A stretch of 64,000 nucleotides of DNA from Macrocystis pyrifera (Eukaryota > Sar > Phaeophyceae > Laminariales > Laminariaceae), in NCBI GenBank assembly GCA_031763025.1, contig JASSKH010000010.1, positions 5,017,901 to 5,081,900 on the forward strand, read 5' to 3'. The notes beneath the pieces were generated by a model that was not told the DNA's origin, did no database searches, and saw nothing but the letters and a program-made list of their open reading frames with translations. Both the position numbers and the translations under genes were made by a program. How positions within the stretch are numbered: the stretch's first letter is position 1; each line of letters opens with the position of its first letter. This document shows positions 44,401-59,200 of this stretch, in pieces.

Positions 44401-47219
44401 ACCATTTTACCGCGTCTGTCCTTTTTGCCCGCGCATCCGACTCCTCTGGCCTCTTGCTCCGGTGCCACCACCCCCTGTTGTTGCAGGTCTCCTATCACGA
44501 AAGCGCTGTGGGAGATCCGCCGAGCTGAGATGAAGTTCCAGGTAGAAAAATGCCGCCTGGCAATAGAAACCCAGCGGTTCTTGTGGACGTTGTCGTGTCG
44601 CCGACCAATGGAAGCACCTGAGCGTTGCGCTCGAGCTTCGCGATTGTGCGTGCATACGAGTACTAGTGCGTCGCTTTTGAGCGTAGTCTGTGTGCGTAGC
44701 ACTTGTAATGTAGCACACGTAGCGCTTGTGCGTAGCGCTTGTAGGTGGTACTCGCGCGTGGGTAGCGCTCATGCGTAGCGCTTGTGCGTAGCCCTATGCG
44801 AATGATTCAAGCGCGGCACTTACGCGGGGGAAATGTTGGTGCTTGTGCGGAGGGAGTGCCTGCGCGTGCGTAGCATGCAAGATGCGAGCCCGGAGGGCGT
44901 GTGGTCGAAGCGCTTATCCGTACCGCTTGTGTGTGGTACGTGCGGACAGCACGCACGTAAGGGGTTGCACTTGTGCGTTAGACCTTCTAGGACTGCACTC
45001 CCGTCTCGGGGACAAAGCAGTCAAGTTCTCGAGTGATATCGTCTCCCCGAAACGGGACCCCAGTCGCAAGCGGCTTAGTACGTCGGATGCGTTTGAGGTT
45101 AAGTGTAGTGTAGTGTGAGGTAGAGAGGTGCATCTATTTTTGTTTCTGAGGCTCCTCACTGAGGAGGAGATCTGTACCCCACCCAAAAAAAGCGACGAGG
45201 TGAAAATGAAGGGGCAACCGACTCAACGAGCAGGCAGTCCCAAGGCGGCCAAGGTATGTCTAGAAGTAATATTGGGAAAAAAAAATCAGGCGATACGATG
45301 GTTTGGATAATAGTTGCACTATTACGGAGGGCCGCAGTAGATAGGACCAAATATTGTTAGTAAAAATAGGTAAATATATAGGTTTTTATGTATACCATAG
45401 GTCCTATTAACTATGGTCCCCCGTAATAGTTCCTCGGTGCTGTCAGTGTCCTTTCGAGGAGCCCCGTCAGTCAGAATTTTTGCCTCAGAAGGCAAAAATA
45501 AGTGCCGCCCTCATGGTGGCGATTGCGCGTGAAAATGTGCATGTATACACCCGGTATGCGTACGAAGCACCTCGGCGGAAGCACTTGAGGCGTAATTATG
45601 TACACGATGCGAGGCCTGAGGGCATGCTGCGATCATGCACGGTCGCGAGAGCGGCGCTGACAACGGTATCGAATTGTATCGCTCGCATGAACATCGTCGT
45701 GTATCGCGGCTGGTGAGCAGCTTGTCGGGGAAATGCACCGATTTTTTTGTTTGTTTTGTTTTCTTCTGGTGGGTCGACCGTATGTCTCTCTCCCCTTGCG
45801 CCACAGGAAACGCGCCGAGAGGCCGGAGGGAAAAGTCCGTCGGAAGACCTCCGGGCCGTACCCCCGTCTCTCAGCCGCAGCGCCATCCACTACCCCTTTT
45901 CCACCGACTCGTTTCTTCGAGAAGATTACCGCAATCCTTCAGGCCTTGTACGGGTAAGTAGGCGTGTGGCCAGGGACCAGGTTAGGCCCTTTTCTGTTTT
46001 TTGTGGGGGGGTGTAGGCGTGGGCTCCAAGAGCCTATAGGGGGCGCGGCGTCTTGGAGGGGGGAGGAGGGGGGGGGGGGGGGGTGTACTCATGATATGCA
46101 TGGCCGTAGTCGTATGACCATAGAACCTCGCATCCCTACAATGCTGGGGCGGAGCGGCGGGGGGTAACGCGTAGGAACTCCGTAGGCTCTCGGAGATATT
46201 TTTGGTCCAGATTCGATGAGAGCCATGCGTTAATCTACTTCCCCTTGATCTTGGTAGTATTTTCTACTGTAGAAAAGACCCCAACGCAAAGCCCCCACGT
46301 GGATCGTCGTCTCCACTAATATGTGTGCACTTTCTCTACTCTCGGAAAACGATCCTACTCTGCTTCTACAGCGAGAAAATGTTTTGCCCCCAAAACTGGG
46401 ATGGGAGTATGGGAGTTGAGCGGTAGCAAGCCTCTCCAGAATGTCGAGTCGGTTTTTGTGGTGGAGTGACGAGCCACTCGTCCACGAGGCACGTGGTCGC
46501 GGGTCTCCGACGCTTTAGGAAAACTCTTCAGGTGTGGAGAGGGGTCAACGTGAACTGAAGTGCTCTGAAATATTTCCCTTGCCAGAGAGTTTCTTTGTTG
46601 CCTAAGTGATGTTTCAACACCGGGTGTATATAGGAACTATCGTTGTTTATTGATATGCTGTCTGAGAGGAGTTCGTTGTCGGTAAACGGCGTTCTTTGTT
46701 GTACAATGGCGTTCTTGGTTGCTGAATCTCATGCTTTGTTGTCGGTAATCGGCGTTCTTTGTTGTAAAATGGCGTTTTTTGTTCTTTGTTGTGAAATGGC
46801 GTTGGTTTGTTGCCGGTCGGTAAATGTTGCGGCTCTTCAGATTGGGCGAATTCTGGAAGATCTGGACGCTTTGGCGGGAAACATCGCGTTCAAGCACTGC
46901 TCGGAAGACCCCTCCTTCCCCCTTTTGGTCACCGCCTCTGTGGACAGGCGAGTGAAACCCCCGATAACAACTCAACCCACCCGACTTCACCGCTTCGAAC
47001 TTGATACCAGCACCTACATTTTGATGTGTCTTACCGGTGTTCCTTGATGCTTGCGTCGTATCGATACGTACGTATGCTGTGTGCTGCAATAGCTATCCCA
47101 CCTCGGAAACATTCGTACGGTAGTAGAGTTGCAGGGCCTGCATATGCGACCATTTCTGCTTTCGGCCCCGGGGTCGGGCATGGGACATGTCGGTCTAAAA
47201 AAAGGTGAGGCTTTACGGT

Positions 47220-47266
<47 letters not shown>

Positions 47267-50200
47267 GAGATGGGAGACGATTCTATTCTTCTGATCCCGC
47301 CTTGTCCCGCCGGATTGCTTGAAGTCTGCTTGAAGCTATTTTAGGGGGCTCGTGAGTGCCCACGCTCGTGCTTCTGAGGCCGCTGGCTCACTCTTTGTAT
47401 CTCCTGCCTCTCCTTGTTTGGCACAACGCCTAGGGAGAGAACCGAAGCTTCTGAATGATGAACTGTCACTGTGAATCATTCACCCCTCGCACAGATCATC
47501 ATCTAGGTCGTCCTCGTACGTAGATCCTAACCTGCCGTTCTGAGGCACTGCTGTGCAGCGTCTGTATAGTACAGATCCAACCCAGGGAAAAAAAAAAACC
47601 CAGATCATGCAGAATATATGACTTCCACCCGGCAACGTGAGCTAGACGATACAGATCATACAGACTATATACAGATCAGGGATCTATCTATCTATCCGCC
47701 CTGAAATATCTAGATCAGGGAGTGGGAATGATCTGTAAATGATCTGTAAATGATCTGCAGATGATCTGTGCATGGTCTGTCCGAGGTGTGAAATATTTTT
47801 TGTGTGTGTGTATTAGTAGTGTTTATTGGGCTATTAAAATTGACACACGACACCAATTTTGAACGTGGAAGTGTGGTGAGCTTAAGTTTTATTTTTACCA
47901 ATCCGCCGGAGAATAAAAAAAATGAATAAAAAAATATTTTGTCCACGGATAGACTGCCCGGGTACTGTCCAAAACAGTGTTTTTTTGTTTGCCTCCTTTT
48001 TTTCCTTTTTTTTTCGTCCTTTCTTTTCCTCCTTTTTTTCCTACCCTGCTTTCCGTTTTTTCTTTCTTCTTTATTTTTTCCTAAACTTTTCGAAATGGGG
48101 TTGTTTTTTTTCTTGCGTCCGTTGCAGGATCGTTCTCAAAAGGCACCCGCGGCTGGACTGCGACATGACCTTGATGGGGAGAGTGGTGTGGACGGGAAGG
48201 TCTTCGATGGTCATCAACATGAGGCAAGGCGTCGCCCCCCCTTTCCCAAGCCCTTGCACTCTATTCGGGTGTGGGAGTGCTGCAAGCGCCATCCGATACC
48301 TGCTGCCGGTGTACTCTACTCGTACCACGGGGGACCATAGTAAATAGGACCTAAAGTACACACTAAAACCTATATAGATACAACTATAATTACGATTTTT
48401 GAGGTCGTTGTCACTTGCTAGCTCTTGGCAGACAGACCGACTGCTAGACAGCTCTTCGCAAACAGCCCTTCTTCTTTGAAACAGCCGAACAGCCGAACAA
48501 CCTTTCTTCTTTCTTCTTCTCCAAACAGCCAAACAACCTTTTCTTCTTTCTTCCTCCGCAAACTGCCAACCAATAGACAGCTCTTCGCACGGCGCCTAAA
48601 AAAAGAGGCTTCTCGCCTTCGACGAACGGCATAGATAGGTGCAGCTGTCGGCGGCCAAGCTGCTGCTGTCGGTGGCGAACCTGCTGGTGCTGCAACCCCC
48701 GCCTCTCCCTTCTCCACGCCCCCTAAGCTCGGTCCATAGTTAACAGGACCTATGGTGTACATAAAAACCTATATATTTAACTATTTTTACTAACAAATTT
48801 TGGTCCCGTTAACTATGGACCCCCGTAATAATAATATTTGGTCCTATTTACTATAGCCCCCTGTAATAGTTAGTCAGTGTGGTATCATTGGTGTGCAAGT
48901 GCAAGAGGGGGGAGTACGTGGATAATTTTCTCTAGTTTTAGTGCTATCGCCGGGGTTGGTGTCTCCTGGCGTAGTTTCGTTGTCATCATCGTGGTGCTTC
49001 GGTTCGAATTTTTGTCGTTTTTTTTTCGAGACGAGTGAGCCCCTACCCTAGCTCGCACGTGGAAAATGTGTTCACAACTGTCGGTGCAGCTCTGAGCAAG
49101 TCCGCGAGAGTCGACTGGAAGTCTTGTCCGTATCGCTCGCGGAGGGAAAGCAGAAGTTGGACGCTGTCGGTCGCAATGATGGCGATGCTTGCGACCCTGC
49201 GCGCATGCATGCGTGGTGGTAGAAAGCGTGAGCGCAGTAAAAGTGGAGTCTCCAGCTACTGTAGTCGAGGGGGGAAAACGGTACGAACCAGGATCAGATG
49301 TGCCTGGTGAAAATACTGGAATATATTTTGTTTTTGTGCGTGTGATGGGTCCTAATCACTCTTAATATGGTCCTCCGTAATATTGTATGCCATTATGTAC
49401 CTTAATATAGTGATCAATGGTATTACATATTCATACATAAGTATTGCTTGTGTTCCGGGACAGAGGGGTAGGTGGTGGGTGCTATTCTGCAGGGGGAGAC
49501 ATGGGAGCCGTGCTCTTCTATTTTGTTGCGTCCCCCTCGGTTTAAGCTGTTGCGCGAGCCTGAGACACAAGCGTCTCCTCGGGCGCTCCGCAGCACTCGT
49601 ACCGGCGAACCCTTTCAGTCTCAAAACGCTATTTTAATGCCGAACCTCACACTTTCCAGTAGCAAAAATTTGCCCTTCTAGAACATCGACCAATAGGAAA
49701 ACTCAGGGCACTTGATACGTTGCTTTTGTTAGACCTAGCGGCAGCAACGTTTCGGACTCAAACAACTTGAAATTCGTGTTGGGTGTGTTTTGAAGTACGA
49801 TGACAAATGGGTCAACAGCGTTGATACTCTTGCTACCCCCCGCTGTTTTGTCGTAATTCCCTACTTTGGCAGGTGTTCATCGTCACCACCGGGGGTTTGC
49901 TATGTAGGAGGGGATCTGTGGGCGGACGACGACAGCTGCTGGCTAGACGCCAACTTCACTTTCGTTGCTCGAGACAGGTACGGCACGTGGGAGCTTATAT
50001 AGACTTGGGCGTGCCCTCGCCGCGCGCGCGCGGGGCGGGGGGGGGGGGGGGGGGGCGTACTCATTTGTTGCTTGCCTTAGGCATTTGACCATTGACCACG
50101 CATCCCTTTCGAGACGGAGCGGGGGGGGGGCGAGTAGGTTTCTTGGTTCCACCTCAGGTACATTTTTTTGAATTCCTTTTTTTTTATTACGGGGGTCCAT

Positions 50201-53200
50201 AGTTAACAGGACCTATGGTGTACTTGAAAACCTATATATTTGCCTATTTTTTATAACAAAAATTGGTCCCGTTAACTATGGACCCCCGTAATAGTGCTCT
50301 TTTTTTGTCAAGAGCGTTCCTTGCTGATCTCCTTGGTGGAGTTCGCCCTCTCCCTTGCAGTGCATGTTGACTGCAGACTCAAAATGGTTTCCGTTGTGCA
50401 AAGAGCGTTCGTAGAAGGGGACACGTCTAGGCCATCCCCTCGATCAACGTGGGCTCTGTCGAACTAGAGCGCCCCTCGTCTACCCCCCCCATCACCCCCA
50501 CCGTGCGGTAGAAACCCCTCCATAACTACACCTCTTTTTTAACGGACAAACTAGTTGGAAGTGAGTGTAGGATATTTTTCATGATAGTACGTTATTTAGT
50601 CTTTCGTTTTTTCCTGAGCTTTTTCTGCGTGACGGTGACGGTGCGAGGCACTTCAACTTGTTGAATGCTGTATGAGCAGCGGTTTCACACGGTGTCCAAC
50701 ACAAGAGCCCCGTCGTTTCTGTCTTTGCAGTGCGCTTGGCCTTGTCCTCTTTCGGTCTTGTCCGCTCGCTGTTCCTTTGGCCCCGCGTGTTGTCGCGGAC
50801 GTTGACCTTAACGCTTCTAATCCCCCCCAGGCGTAGTGCTCTGTTTGGGTACAAACTCAGTCCATCCCGGGGGGGTGTTGCCGAGTACATTTTTTTTCTA
50901 GATGGATGTATCGTTTTACTACTGCAAGAACTCTACGTATCTCTGATTCCGGGTAGTTCGGACCCGAAATATTATCGGAGTACTTATTTTTCTAAAGGTT
51001 AAAAACAAAACATTCGTTTCTTTTTTCTCGGGTGTACGTTGTCGGTGCTCGCGCTCAAGAGAGACTGGTCGAAGCCGCGCCGTCAGCCCTCTCACTCTCG
51101 GAAGCAACCCTCTCCAACAAAGTTCAGGGGATGGCGTCGGCGATTCGGGCTCCAAAGAGACAGACCCGGAGGATGGCTGGAGGGCCATCTGGAGGGTGGT
51201 GCAGAAGCACAAGGACCGGCAGGCTCTCGAGAGAAAGGCTGCCAAGGAGGCAAGAAGATTTCGAACCGTGGGCCGATACAGTTTGGACTGCCTGGACCGA
51301 TACAGCCTGCTTCCTTGAATAGTTTGGAACACGCGGGGTTCGCAAAACGAACGCCGCTCTGATTTGCGATATTTTCTGTGGCTTTTGCAGCGTAGTTTTT
51401 TTTCTCTGCAAACGAGGCTGCAAAACTGGAAGTTCTCGAGTGCTAGCTGAGGAGCTACTGTAGTGTTTGTCGCGTCTCCCCACCCTACGAAACGGCGGCC
51501 GGTCAGCTTTCGGAACGGTTCGACTGCCCCTGACCGCGACATCTTTGCGCCGACGCCGTCAACACCTCCTGTTTATACGAAGCACGAGCTGTTGTACTGA
51601 TTTATGGCAAGGGTGGTTACCCGAAACGTGCGAACTGTTTTTTCTTCACTTGCCAGTACGGTAGCACGTGCTCCTTGTCGTGTGAACGTCGCGTGCGAGC
51701 CATCGACCGGAGAGCGCGGCCACGAACCTGAACTTGACACGTATACCATCCGGGATTGTTTTGTTGGCAATAGCGGGAGGCATCGTTGAGGACATTGACA
51801 GCACATTTTATGCGGTAGCCGTAAATACCTATAGATGTCGTTCGGCGCGTGCCGCGTGCAAGGCATGTGAAATGCGCACCGACACGCCAATTTAACAAAC
51901 CACGCAAGCATGTAGCGGGAGGGGGGGGGGGGGGGGGGGGGGGCACCTGTTGCCACGGCTTGTGAAGGGGGACGGGTGTAAAAACGCATGGGAATTGAGA
52001 TTCAAAATAAAACGTGACCTAAAACAAACAAAAGTATAAAAATCAACCAACCGACCAAGCAAACTAAGAAACAGCCCAACGAATAAACACCCAATCAAAC
52101 AAACAAACAGGTGACCGAAAAGAAAACAACTACTAAGGAGGAAAGAAACACACGGGACCCTCTGTCCTATCTGCCTGTCTTGCGTGAGCAGGGTGCAGGA
52201 CACGAGAAGTTCTCGGAGCTTGAGGCTGCGAGGGCGAAGAGGGAAGAAGAAGCGCTCAAGCTCGTCGCCGCTGGCTTCCCGCTGCAGCACCTGCCAGCCC
52301 TTGCGGACCCGCATGCCGTGCTCGTGCGACAAACGGTAAGGCAAGAGCCGATGACTTGACACAAACTAAAAACTAGCTGCAGATTGTTCTGCCAATGGAC
52401 CCCCCCCCCCGACGGTGCTTCGCACGCTTGGTGAAAACTCGACGTGAAGCAACGTCTGCCTGGTCGGTGAAAACTCGACGTGCTCCGTCCCGGCAATATA
52501 GAGATGCGACGGTCTATGGTCATACGGCTGCGGTCATGCATGACATGGATACCCCCCTCCCCGTTTAACGGCTCGCTCTTGCGGCGGAGTACTATTTGTA
52601 TACTTCCTTGTTGATGGTAGAGTCGGCGATGTTCTGTGACCTCGTTTTTCTTCGTTCTTATCCTCACGTCATCCTTTGCTTGCTTAGTTCCCGGGGGCTC
52701 GTGCGCAGTGCATTTGTGTAGACCGCGGGATGCAGAAGGGCAGCGCGTCATCTCCACGGTTCTTTATCGGAAGTTGCAAAGCGACCCTCGCGCGCGCGAA
52801 AAAAAAAACCGTCGCGATAAACGGCCGTGGGAGCGAGCCGTGCAGGAGTAAACCTCGTGATGCTTCGGGTGCGTTTGTGCATCGTCTGGGCGATTTTCAA
52901 GACGCTTGAAGAAGCCGCCCCAGTAAAGTTACCATGCTTTATCCCGCGCACGATGCTCATGCCTAACGCCCCCCTTCAGCTGAGTGTTGTCTTTCTCCCG
53001 CACACGATGCCCCCCGCTTGTTGACATGTCTTCAAAACCGCCCAGGCGGTGTCGTCAACCCTGATCTGCATGCCCCAGCACCGCAATACCGCTAACCGGA
53101 TCTTCGGCGGGTTCCTGATGCACCGGGCCTACGAGGTCGCCTTTTGCGCCGCCTTCATGTTTGGAGGGTCGAGACCGAGATTCAGCGAGATCGACGAGGT

Positions 53201-56200
53201 AAATACGGAAAATACGAGCTATTATGCGTGCTAAGAGGAAAGGAGCACCAGGTAGTATTCGTTTCGTACTACAGCACAAGGATTCCCTTCGAGATGTGGT
53301 TCAGTTGAAATCCTGGGGGTTTCGCGAGTTGAAAAGGGGGCAACAGCATAATCATAACCAGGCGTTCTTGCACACTATACTGCTGTTGTTAACAGCAGTG
53401 TACATGGTGGTGCACCTGTAGGACGGAATGAGGTTCGACGTCGTGTGCTTGATTTTGAAATTGTGCGCGGAAATGTGAACATGAGGTGCATCCTAGCTTT
53501 GTCACCACACACCCGAATACAAAATAAAGCACCGTGGCTGTCACAAAGGCCAATGTGTGAATTGTTGGTGCCGCTGTGCTGCTGTTGTACCGCTGCTGCT
53601 ATTACGGAGAACCACAGTAAACAGGACCAACGGTACACGCAAAAACCTATATATATATATATATATATATTTATATTTCCTGTTTTCACCAAGAGTATTT
53701 GGTCCTATTTACTATGGCCCCCCGTATTAGTAGTATTTGTGTTGGCACCGTGGCGGCGCGGCTTCTTTGTGAAATCCTGAGGAAGGGCGCATTCGTATCG
53801 CCGTCCTGCCCCCCCCAGCATGCAATTAGTTGGACCTGACATGCCTGTGTTCACACGGCACCCACAGGCACCCACAGGCACCCTCACCCTCCGTCCGCGG
53901 CTGTCACGAAAGGAAGAGAGGTTGATGTACGAGTACGACTGCTGTTGTTCCATCGCTGCCACATAGTAGAGAGCTTCAGACACATGACACAGCAGCAGCA
54001 GCAGCACCGGCCAGCAACAGAGCCAAATGTAAAAAAAAAAGTATTAATTTGTGGGGTTTCCACTGCCCTGCTTGGCCGTGGGTGGGCGGAACGTCTCCTC
54101 GCATTTACTTGGATAGATTTGGCGACTTTGAACGCCCAGCGCATGCGCCACGGAGCCCGGCACTTGCGGCGTGGTATACACGCGAGCCCTTTGCGTGCCC
54201 GACCAGGCTACCTACGCACGTGCCCTGTGCGATATGGCCACGGCTAAGTTCGGCTACGATCGAAACCGGTGCTAGTTGTGCTACATGCCGGGTGCGAGGT
54301 GTACAGCAGAACACTCGCAGAGGGTTGGTGGAAACTTGTAGGGTTTCCATCGACCTGCTCGGCTCTAGCTGGGCGGAAGACCTCCCCGGGGTTACTTGCC
54401 AGGTTTTGCGACTTTGGACGCCAAAAGCACGGGCCACGGAGCCCGGCCGGGAGCCACACTTCCGCCGTGATGTACACGGGATAGCCCCCTGCGTGCCCCG
54501 TAGCCGAGACCGCGAAAAAAGATCCTCGGCCGGAGGAGGAAAGAAAAAAGTCGAATTGGTACATAGTAGTAATATCACAGTCAATTTTGTACATAGTGAA
54601 TAGTATTAGGGCAAATGCCAAAATCAGGTATACTTGATCCGTTCGAGCCAAAATCAGGTACATACTAAAACCGAGTAAAAAAAGCGGGCCACGAGCGGTG
54701 TCGTGTCCATGAAAAATCCGGTAAGAAAAGATTGCGCCTAAAGCATTAAGCGTGCCACATGGCCTCCGAAATTTGAATTGTTTTGTTTTCTTTAGGCCAC
54801 TTGTTATGCATTTGGAGTTGGAGTCAGTTGAAAAAGTCCCTTTCAGCACGTTCGCATGAGCTTTTGCCCCGGAAATGTTGGAAATTGGTCTTTTTCGCCT
54901 CAGAATGTGTCCGGCATCTCTCCATGATCTATCTGGGGGTGTTTCCCGCTTCTCCAGGCACCCAGATACAGGAAATTGCCGACCGCACTTGTTCGATTCA
55001 ACTCGGTCAAATCCGATCCAAACGCCCAATCGGATCGAAAAAAGCGTATTTTTCGATCCGGTCCACGATCGCAATCATCTCAGTTGGATCGGAAAAGTGT
55101 GCGGACCTTGATTTCTTGCAACTGGGCCCCTCGAGAAGCAAGGGGCAAAAGCTCATGCGAACGTGCTGAAAGGGACTTTTTCAACTGACTCCAAATCCCA
55201 TTGCATAAGAAGTGGCCTTAGGGTGTATCATAGGTACCACGGGCTCCACTTGGACCTGCAGAGAGTCACTATAAATATGCTTCGTTTGTTTGTTTCGCCA
55301 CGGCGGGAGCGCCAAGAGTATTTACTCCGGCGCCCCCCCCCCCGTTTGACAGCTTTAAAGCTTCAAGACCGTCCTCGCGGAACCGCCTGCTCGGCACGAA
55401 ATTATTTTGCCGTACCAAACCTGACACCAGCTCGACGCGGGGTGGCGCAGACGAAATGCCGTGTGACCATGTGGTGCTGTATTTTTTTTATTTTTTATTT
55501 TTTATTTTTTTTCATCATCACTTTTACTTTCCAGCCCACTCGTAGGAGGTTTTACCCTCGACGATCTTCTGGACAAGCCGTGGTCACAGGTGTCGTCCCT
55601 TCTCCCCCCCGGTACGTGCCTTTAGTTTTTATCGCGCATAGGGTTCAGCATTCCCACTGCTCGTCGATTTTCATCGAATGTACAGCTAACTCGCGCTCTC
55701 GCGCTTTCCGCTAATCAATTTTATGCAAGAAAAAGTCCCTATGAGCATGCACTCGGTGAGACTCGAACTCACGAAATTGATCTTGATAGGACCTACCAAG
55801 CCACCGGGGACGCCGGCTGTGACCTTAGAAACAGAGTACACATGATAAATATTAAAAATAACTGAAGCACATCGCACATCGCAAAGATGAATAAGTGGAA
55901 CCGGCGTACGCATGCATGCATGTATAAATACGTACTTTTACGTACGACGTACGAGTACAGAGTTTTTACGTCAATACGGAAGAATTTCAACCGAGGGAGG
56001 GCAGACGCATACGGAGAGAAAAAGCAGCAGTGTACGTATGTATGGCCTCTCTGATTGGTTCAAAGTTGGCCAAAATCAGTTGAAAGCTGAGTAAAAAAAG
56101 TTAGGTATACCTTGGCCTTTACGAGCCAAAATCAGCTACGATGTCAGCCTGGCCAATAAGAGCAGGGCTCCTGGGGTGTGATTTGTACTTGTTTTTAGCA

Positions 56201-59200
56201 TGCAACTGATTTTGGCCGAAAAGTGGCCAGGTATATCTGATTTTGGCTGAAGCCCTACAGTAGTGTTAATACTCCGTACGGTCAATTTGGTACATTGTAG
56301 TATATTTCTATTATTTATAGTACTCTGGGCGTAAATATAAGGACCTTTTTATCTTCTTATTAATGCCTAAAATGTCCTTATATTTCCGCCCAGAGTGGAA
56401 TGTGCCTTATCACACGGGTGATATTATAACACACCCCCTAGGGGAAGAATTTTCGGAGCAGTGTTTCTACAAACCCACGGGATCCCACACGACGAAAATG
56501 GTGGCTTTTGGAAAAATCTCGACGGAATCTTCCCTATATAGTAGATGCATCGCGTGGCGTTTGAACCTTCGCAGTTTGTCGAGAAAATTCGTTTCGAACT
56601 TCGCCCGAGGGGGTTCCTTATCTTGCCATGCGTGCCATGCGCCTTACCAGGTACCTGGTATACGGTAGACCTACTGTACACAACAGTGCGAGATAGCTCT
56701 TTCGCGCTGCTTTTCGCGCTTTTTTGGCGGAAGGTTTTTTTGAGGTTATCATTTCAGCGAAGTCGACGAGCAAGGCGAACTGCAGGGATGGAGTACTATT
56801 AATAGTAGCATTATTTTTATTTGCCCTCTTTACGATGAATACGGTAGGCCTACAAAAATGGTACCAGGATGATTCTTGCGCACCAATTTTCGCGCCCTTT
56901 GGCGGAACATTGGTCAGTTTCGGATCGCGCGCTTTGAGTTTTTTTGTTCAAAGGCGAGGTCTTTGCTCGGTCCGTGCAGTCGACCATGACAGGGATTGAT
57001 GCCATGGATACCATCTGGGGTCTCGGCATGTTTTGCATGGTGTCGTTCAATCCGAACAGTGTCCAGCAATCGAGCCCTCTCCGTGCAGCTGCGGCCGGTG
57101 TGGTGTCGCGCTTGCTTCGGCTGCGTTACCGTCCCTTAGTGTGCATCTGTTGTGCTTTGCTTTGCTTTGCTGTGCTTTGCTGTGCTTTGCGTTGACCGCA
57201 TTTACGGCCTCTGTGTAGCTGCTGTGGGCCGTGTTGTGCTTGACCGCGTCCACTGCTGTTTGCATGTACTTGCTCTGCTGCGCTTTGCTTCCCAGGTGGT
57301 TTTCTTGCAGCCTGTGGACGTGGGAGACCTTGTGCACCTGGAGGCTTGCGTTCTCTACACCAAGCCAGGGTAAGCAGTGCCAAGCAGTGCCCCTGCCGTC
57401 AGCTTCGGCATCAGACCGGGTGTGTGCTGGGTCACTGCTGTGAATTTACTGTAGGCACCAAACCAAGGTAGGGCAATGTGACTGCTTGTAGAATCGTGTA
57501 TCAAGCCGGGGTAAAATTATTTTTTTTATCGGAGAGCTTTTTTTCCAAAATTTCCAACGTTTGGAAATAATTGGAGGTATGCATCAATATACGGAGGCGT
57601 TCTTCTGTCACTATTCGTGAAATTCTCCAGAAGCAAAAAAATCATGTTTCTTAAATTTCACGTATTTGGAAAAACAAATCAGGAAAATCCGGAAGACTAA
57701 AAAATTGCGCGAACAAAACATGGAACTTACATGGAAAAAAAGCTCTCCGATATGAATGACCTTAAGTAGTGTTGCCGTTTCCGGAGTTGTGTGCGCTAAC
57801 CCAGGGAGGGTAGCCTACCACTTATTCGAGATTTTTAGTTGGCAGACACTGCTCTGGGCGATACGAACACAACTAAACCCCAACCCTAACCTCAAGTCAG
57901 TCAGTGACCAACGTTCAGGGACGCGTGGAACGCTAGAGGTTGCACATTTTCGGGTAATTTCTTTTTTCTGAATGACGGGGTGTCCCTTAACCCGAAATCT
58001 TCGGAACGCTCTTCTTGTTTTGGGATATTCGTATTTTGCACACCTATTAATAGGCCATGGGATTGTTTCGTCGGGTTGAACTTTTATCTTTTTTCAAAAA
58101 CTTGTTTTTGGGTGAGGATAGATCGCTGCTCCTATACTGCACTCGAGTGAAAAACCTCAGAAACAAATTGGTGCACGTCTAACTTGGCGCGTGTCGCACA
58201 GTGTATATACATATTTCCCTCGAATAAGTTATTAGCTCTGCTGAAGCCCGGTGAAGCGGCGTCACTCGTGTTGGATATCGGATATCGATGTTCGAGAATC
58301 CAGGTGCATAGGATACCGACAAACAAAAAAACGTATTCGATATGATTTCGATGCTTGATAAATCGAAGCTTTCGTTCAGTCTCAGCGTTAAAAAACACGG
58401 GAATGCCAGGGGATGGAGGGTAACACACGGTCGACACGATACGTCGAATTATCGATACTTCGGCATATCGAAGCATTCGATACGATATTCAACACTAGGT
58501 AAGTGACATACCGCATCGCCGGGGGGGCTTTGTTGAGACAGGTGGGGGCGATCCAAACGTCGGTTGCAGACGGATTTCGTGAGATGGACGAATGTGGGGC
58601 ACCAAAGCCGGATAGGCACTACCACCGTAGGCTTGCGCACCAAACCGGGGTGACGTAGTGTCCCTGGTGTGCACTTGTGCGCAGATGAGAGGGAGAGGCG
58701 TTGATGGCAGAAGAACGAAGTGCGATGGATGCACGCACGGTATCAGAAAAGCAATCCCAGCGGAAGAGGTGGAGTTGCGATCAGTATTTCCTCGCCTGGG
58801 ATCAAGAAGTACTGCGGGTGACGTCAGCGGTTTCTCGCCGGACGTTATCGTTTGACTTTCTTTGCGTATTTCGACGAGTGGGTCAAGACGAGACGCTATT
58901 ACGGGGGTCCATAGTTAATGGGACCAAATTTTGTTGGTGAAAATAGGTAAATATATAGGTTTTTATGTATACCATAGGTCCTGTTAACTATGGACCCCCG
59001 TAATAGTCTTCGTTGTGATAATAGGCCTACTGCTGTTTTTGTTGGCACATCATGGCTGGCAGACCAGATGACAGCTCCAGACACAATAGCACGTGCACAA
59101 TCTGGTGTAGTTTCGATGGACAGTGCCCGTTCGCTTGCCCCAATGGGCGACACAGCTCCCGTTGTTCCCACCCACCCTGTTTTTTTTGTTTGTGTTACCT

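Noticed and set aside
50731-50829. Candidate thioesterase exon (ctttgcag acceptor, VPLAPRVVAD)
   Set aside because: Splicing exon 7 directly to 51060 gives ARDRETGRSRAVSPL, which matches the family; including this piece breaks that join.
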